43,368 nucleotides of DNA, from assembly GCA_900553815.1 (NCBI GenBank), contig USEY01000024.1:1-43368 (forward strand). The letters are read 5' to 3'. Under the pieces are notes generated by a model that worked only from the letters and a program-made list of their open reading frames with translations, ran no database searches and was not told the DNA's origin. Shown one piece after another: positions 41,271-43,368 of the stretch (the stretch's first letter is position 1; the number at the start of each line of letters is the position of its first letter). The position numbers and the translations under genes were made by a program. This stretch comes from an uncultured Bacteroides sp. GTDB taxonomy: Bacteria > Bacteroidota > Bacteroidia > Bacteroidales > Bacteroidaceae.

Positions 41271-43340
41271 ATGACCCTATACATTATCCTGATTTTCGTT
41301 GCCTTATGCGCGGGTATGGCCATATCCGTCCATGCGTTCGGTACCGGAGGCAAGCGCAAGCGTATCTTCCAGGACATCTATTTCTCGGTGGAAGACACGG
41401 AAGGCGTGGGTGTCCTGTACACCAAGACGGGTGAATACTCCGCCGTGCTGAAGATCGAGAATCCGGTACAGAAGTATTCGGCGAACATAGACAGCTACTA
41501 CGATTTCACGCATCTGTTCTCCGCCCTTGCCCTGACCTTGGGAGAAGGTTATGCCATTCACAAGCAGGACATCTTCGTGAGGAAGCGTTTTGTCAACGAG
41601 GATACCGGGAAACAGGAGTTCCTTTCTGAATCGTATTTCCGGTATTTCAAGGGAAGGGCGTACACGGACAGCATGTGTTACCTGACCATCACGCAGGAAG
41701 CCAGGAAAAGCCGCCTTTTCTCGTTCGACAACAAGAAATGGCGTGATTTCCTTGTCAAGATCCGCAAGGTACAGGACCAGTTGCGGGACAGCGGCGTGCA
41801 GGCGCGTTTCCTGAACAAATCCGAGGCAAGCGATTACGTGGACCGGTATTTCGCCATGAACTTCAAGGACCGTATTATCTCGATGACGAACTTCAAGTCG
41901 GACGATGAGAGCGTCTCGATGGGTGACAAGCGCTGCAAGGTGTACAGTCTCGTGGACGTGGACTGCATCTCGCTGCCTTCGATGATCAGACCCTATACCA
42001 ATATAGAAGTGAACAACACGGAAATGCCCGTGGATCTTGTCTCGGCCATTGACAGCATTCCGAATGCCGATACAGTGGTCTATAACCAGGTCATCTTCCT
42101 TCCCAACCAGAAGCGTGAACTATCGCTGCTGGACAAGAAGAAGAACCGGCACGCGAGCATTCCCAACCCGAGCAACCAGGCAGCGGTCGAAGACATAAAA
42201 CGTGTACAGGAGGTGATTGCCCGCGAGAGCAAGCAGCTCGTGTACAGCCATTTCAACCTTATAGTGGCCGTGTCCGGCGATACGGACCTGCAGAAGTGTA
42301 CGAATCATCTGGAGAATGCTTTCGGTAGAATGGGAATCCATATTTCCAAACGAGCCTACAACCAGCTGGAGCTGTTCGTCGGCTCGTTCCCGGGCAACTG
42401 CTACAGCCTGAATGAAGAGTATGACCGGTTCCTGACCCTATCGGACGCGGCGATGTGCCTGATGTACAAGGAACGTGTGCAGCACAGCGAAGACACCCCG
42501 GTGAAAGTCTATTACACTGACCGCCAGGGAGTGCCTGTCGCCATCGACATCACCGGCAAGGAAGGCAGACAGAAGCTGACGGACAACTCGAACTTTTTTG
42601 CCCTCGGGCCGAGCGGTTCCGGGAAATCCTTCCACATGAACTCTGTCGTGCGCCAGCTGCACGAACAGGGTACGGACATCGTAATGGTCGATACCGGAAA
42701 CTCCTACGAGGGATTGTGCGAGTATCTGGGAGGCAAGTACATCAGCTACACGGAGGAACGCCCCATTACGATGAACCCGTTCCGTATCCACAAGGAAGAG
42801 ATGAACGTGGAAAAGACCGGCTTCCTGAAGAATCTTGTCCTGCTGATCTGGAAGGGCACGCAGGGAACAGTCACGAAGACGGAAGACCGTCTGGTGGAAA
42901 ATGTAATCACCGATTATTACGACGCGTATTTCAACGGCTTCGACGGCTTCACGCCCATGCAGCGGGAAGACCTGAGAAAAAGCCTCGCCATAGACGAACG
43001 CAACCGTGACGGGAACCGTGAGGAAAGCGAGCAGGAACGGAACAGCCGTATCGAGTGCATGATAGACGAAATGGAACGCAGGCGCAAGGAGTTGAAGGTG
43101 GAAGAACTCTCGTTCAATTCATTTTACGAATACTCCGTCCAGCGTATTCCGGACATCTGTCACGAGAACCACATTTCGGGCATAGACCTCTCGACTTACC
43201 GCTACATGATGAAGGACTTCTACAGGGGCGGCAACCATGAAAAGACCCTGAACGAGAACATGGACAGTTCGCTGTTCGACGAGACCTTCGTGGTGTTCGA
43301 GATTGACAGTATAAAGGGTGCGCCCGTCAAGGCTGCATAA
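41271..43340 (+). pseudogene. traG: TraG conjugation ATPase (VirB4-like), 5' part, interrupted at ~43317
   Basis: The frame from ATG 41271 gives 689 aa; full TraG proteins are roughly 800-850 aa. An N-terminal membrane helix (LYIILIFVALCAGMAISV) is followed by the VirB4-type N-terminal domain and Walker A GPSGSGKS (446-453), then DIVMVDTGNSYEGLCEYLGG. The normal family sequence continues after FEIDSIK with an Asp-rich turn into the Walker B helix (LVIEEAW-type), but here it reads FEIDSIKGAPVKAA and stops. The last homologous base is about 43317, where GTGCGCCC begins. So traG is probably split by an inserted group II intron and would be restored by splicing, if the rest lies outside the window. 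Confidence 0.85.
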
Positions 43341-43368
43341 ATAACTATTCCATTAGCAAGGAATTAGG
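43318..43368 (+). mobile_element. probable 5' end of a group II intron inside traG (cut by window end)
   Basis: GTGCGCCCGTCAAGGCTGCA begins with the GUGCG 5' boundary of group II introns, and its first eight bases match the start of the well-known Ll.LtrB intron. It begins exactly where TraG homology stops, leaving an exon end …AGTATAAAGG. Only 51 nt are present, so the catalytic domains and intron protein cannot be checked. Confidence 0.55.

Larger units (their letters stand above)
34576..43368 (+). mobile_element. left end of an integrative conjugative element (CTnDOT-like tra genes)
   Basis: Everything from the integrase to the window end is co-directional and element-like: tyrosine recombinase, excisionase-like HTH, RepA-type ATPase, Toprim primase-like protein, then DUF4122-like, two DUF4134, TraF and TraG. 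The left boundary is placed where the truncated regulator frame ends, near 34575; the exact attachment site cannot be seen. Mobilisation genes and the right end lie outside the window. Confidence 0.8.

Overview
The window reads as a Bacteroides-type chromosome (order Bacteroidales). The evidence is a recurrent -7 promoter motif of the TAnnTTTG form 20-110 nt before many starts, few Shine-Dalgarno sites, many lipoproteins with a short signal peptide and a Cys-Ser/Asn-Asp-Asp start, and families typical of the group (GH127, DUF2795, DUF3244, a serpin lipoprotein, CTnDOT-type tra genes). No rRNA, tRNA or CRISPR array was seen. Family names are recalled from motifs; no search was run.

Layout. (1) 1-5983 is AT-rich: a broken secreted-protein gene (28-1432), an empty AT-rich gap, then mcrB-mcrC, a type IV (modified-DNA) restriction pair. 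(2) 6180-8812, minus strand and sharply GC-richer: a four-gene run of a tiny membrane protein, a CYTH protein, an HD hydrolase and an MgtC/DUF4010-type membrane protein. (3) 9306-12044: a secreted esterase and a secreted serpin. (4) 12747-19311: a lipoprotein, a Crp/Fnr-type regulator, two secreted proteins carrying a SecD-like P1-head module on either side of lspA, then three small envelope genes. The two SecD-head genes have near-identical promoter cassettes. (5) 20078-22231: agmatine deiminase-family enzyme and an FMN-dependent nitronate monooxygenase/FabK-type enzyme. (6) 22381-33471, minus strand: RecQ-like helicase, DUF2795, cobalamin adenosyltransferase, methyltransferase-like protein, GNAT acetyltransferase, GH127 arabinofuranosidase, two paralogous lipoproteins, a mosaic lipoprotein and a DUF3244 protein. 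(7) 33603-34571: the 3' part of a TPR/transmembrane/HTH regulator, apparently cut off at its 5' end.

(8) From about 34.6 kb to the end is the left end of an integrative conjugative element: tyrosine recombinase, an unknown gene with a probable 1-nt frameshift, an excisionase-like HTH gene, a RepA/AAA ATPase, a Toprim primase-like protein, then a tra operon (DUF4122-like, two tandem DUF4134/TraE-type proteins, TraF, TraG). TraG stops early, and the break coincides with a GTGCGCCC sequence of the kind that begins group II introns. The window ends 51 nt into the proposed intron.

Non-coding structure includes a four-copy dispersed ~80-bp palindromic repeat at gene 3' ends, a 201-bp MITE-like element, an 11-bp-period repeat upstream of the esterase, a hairpin-rich leader before the 12747 lipoprotein, and several operator-like palindromes in the conjugative element.
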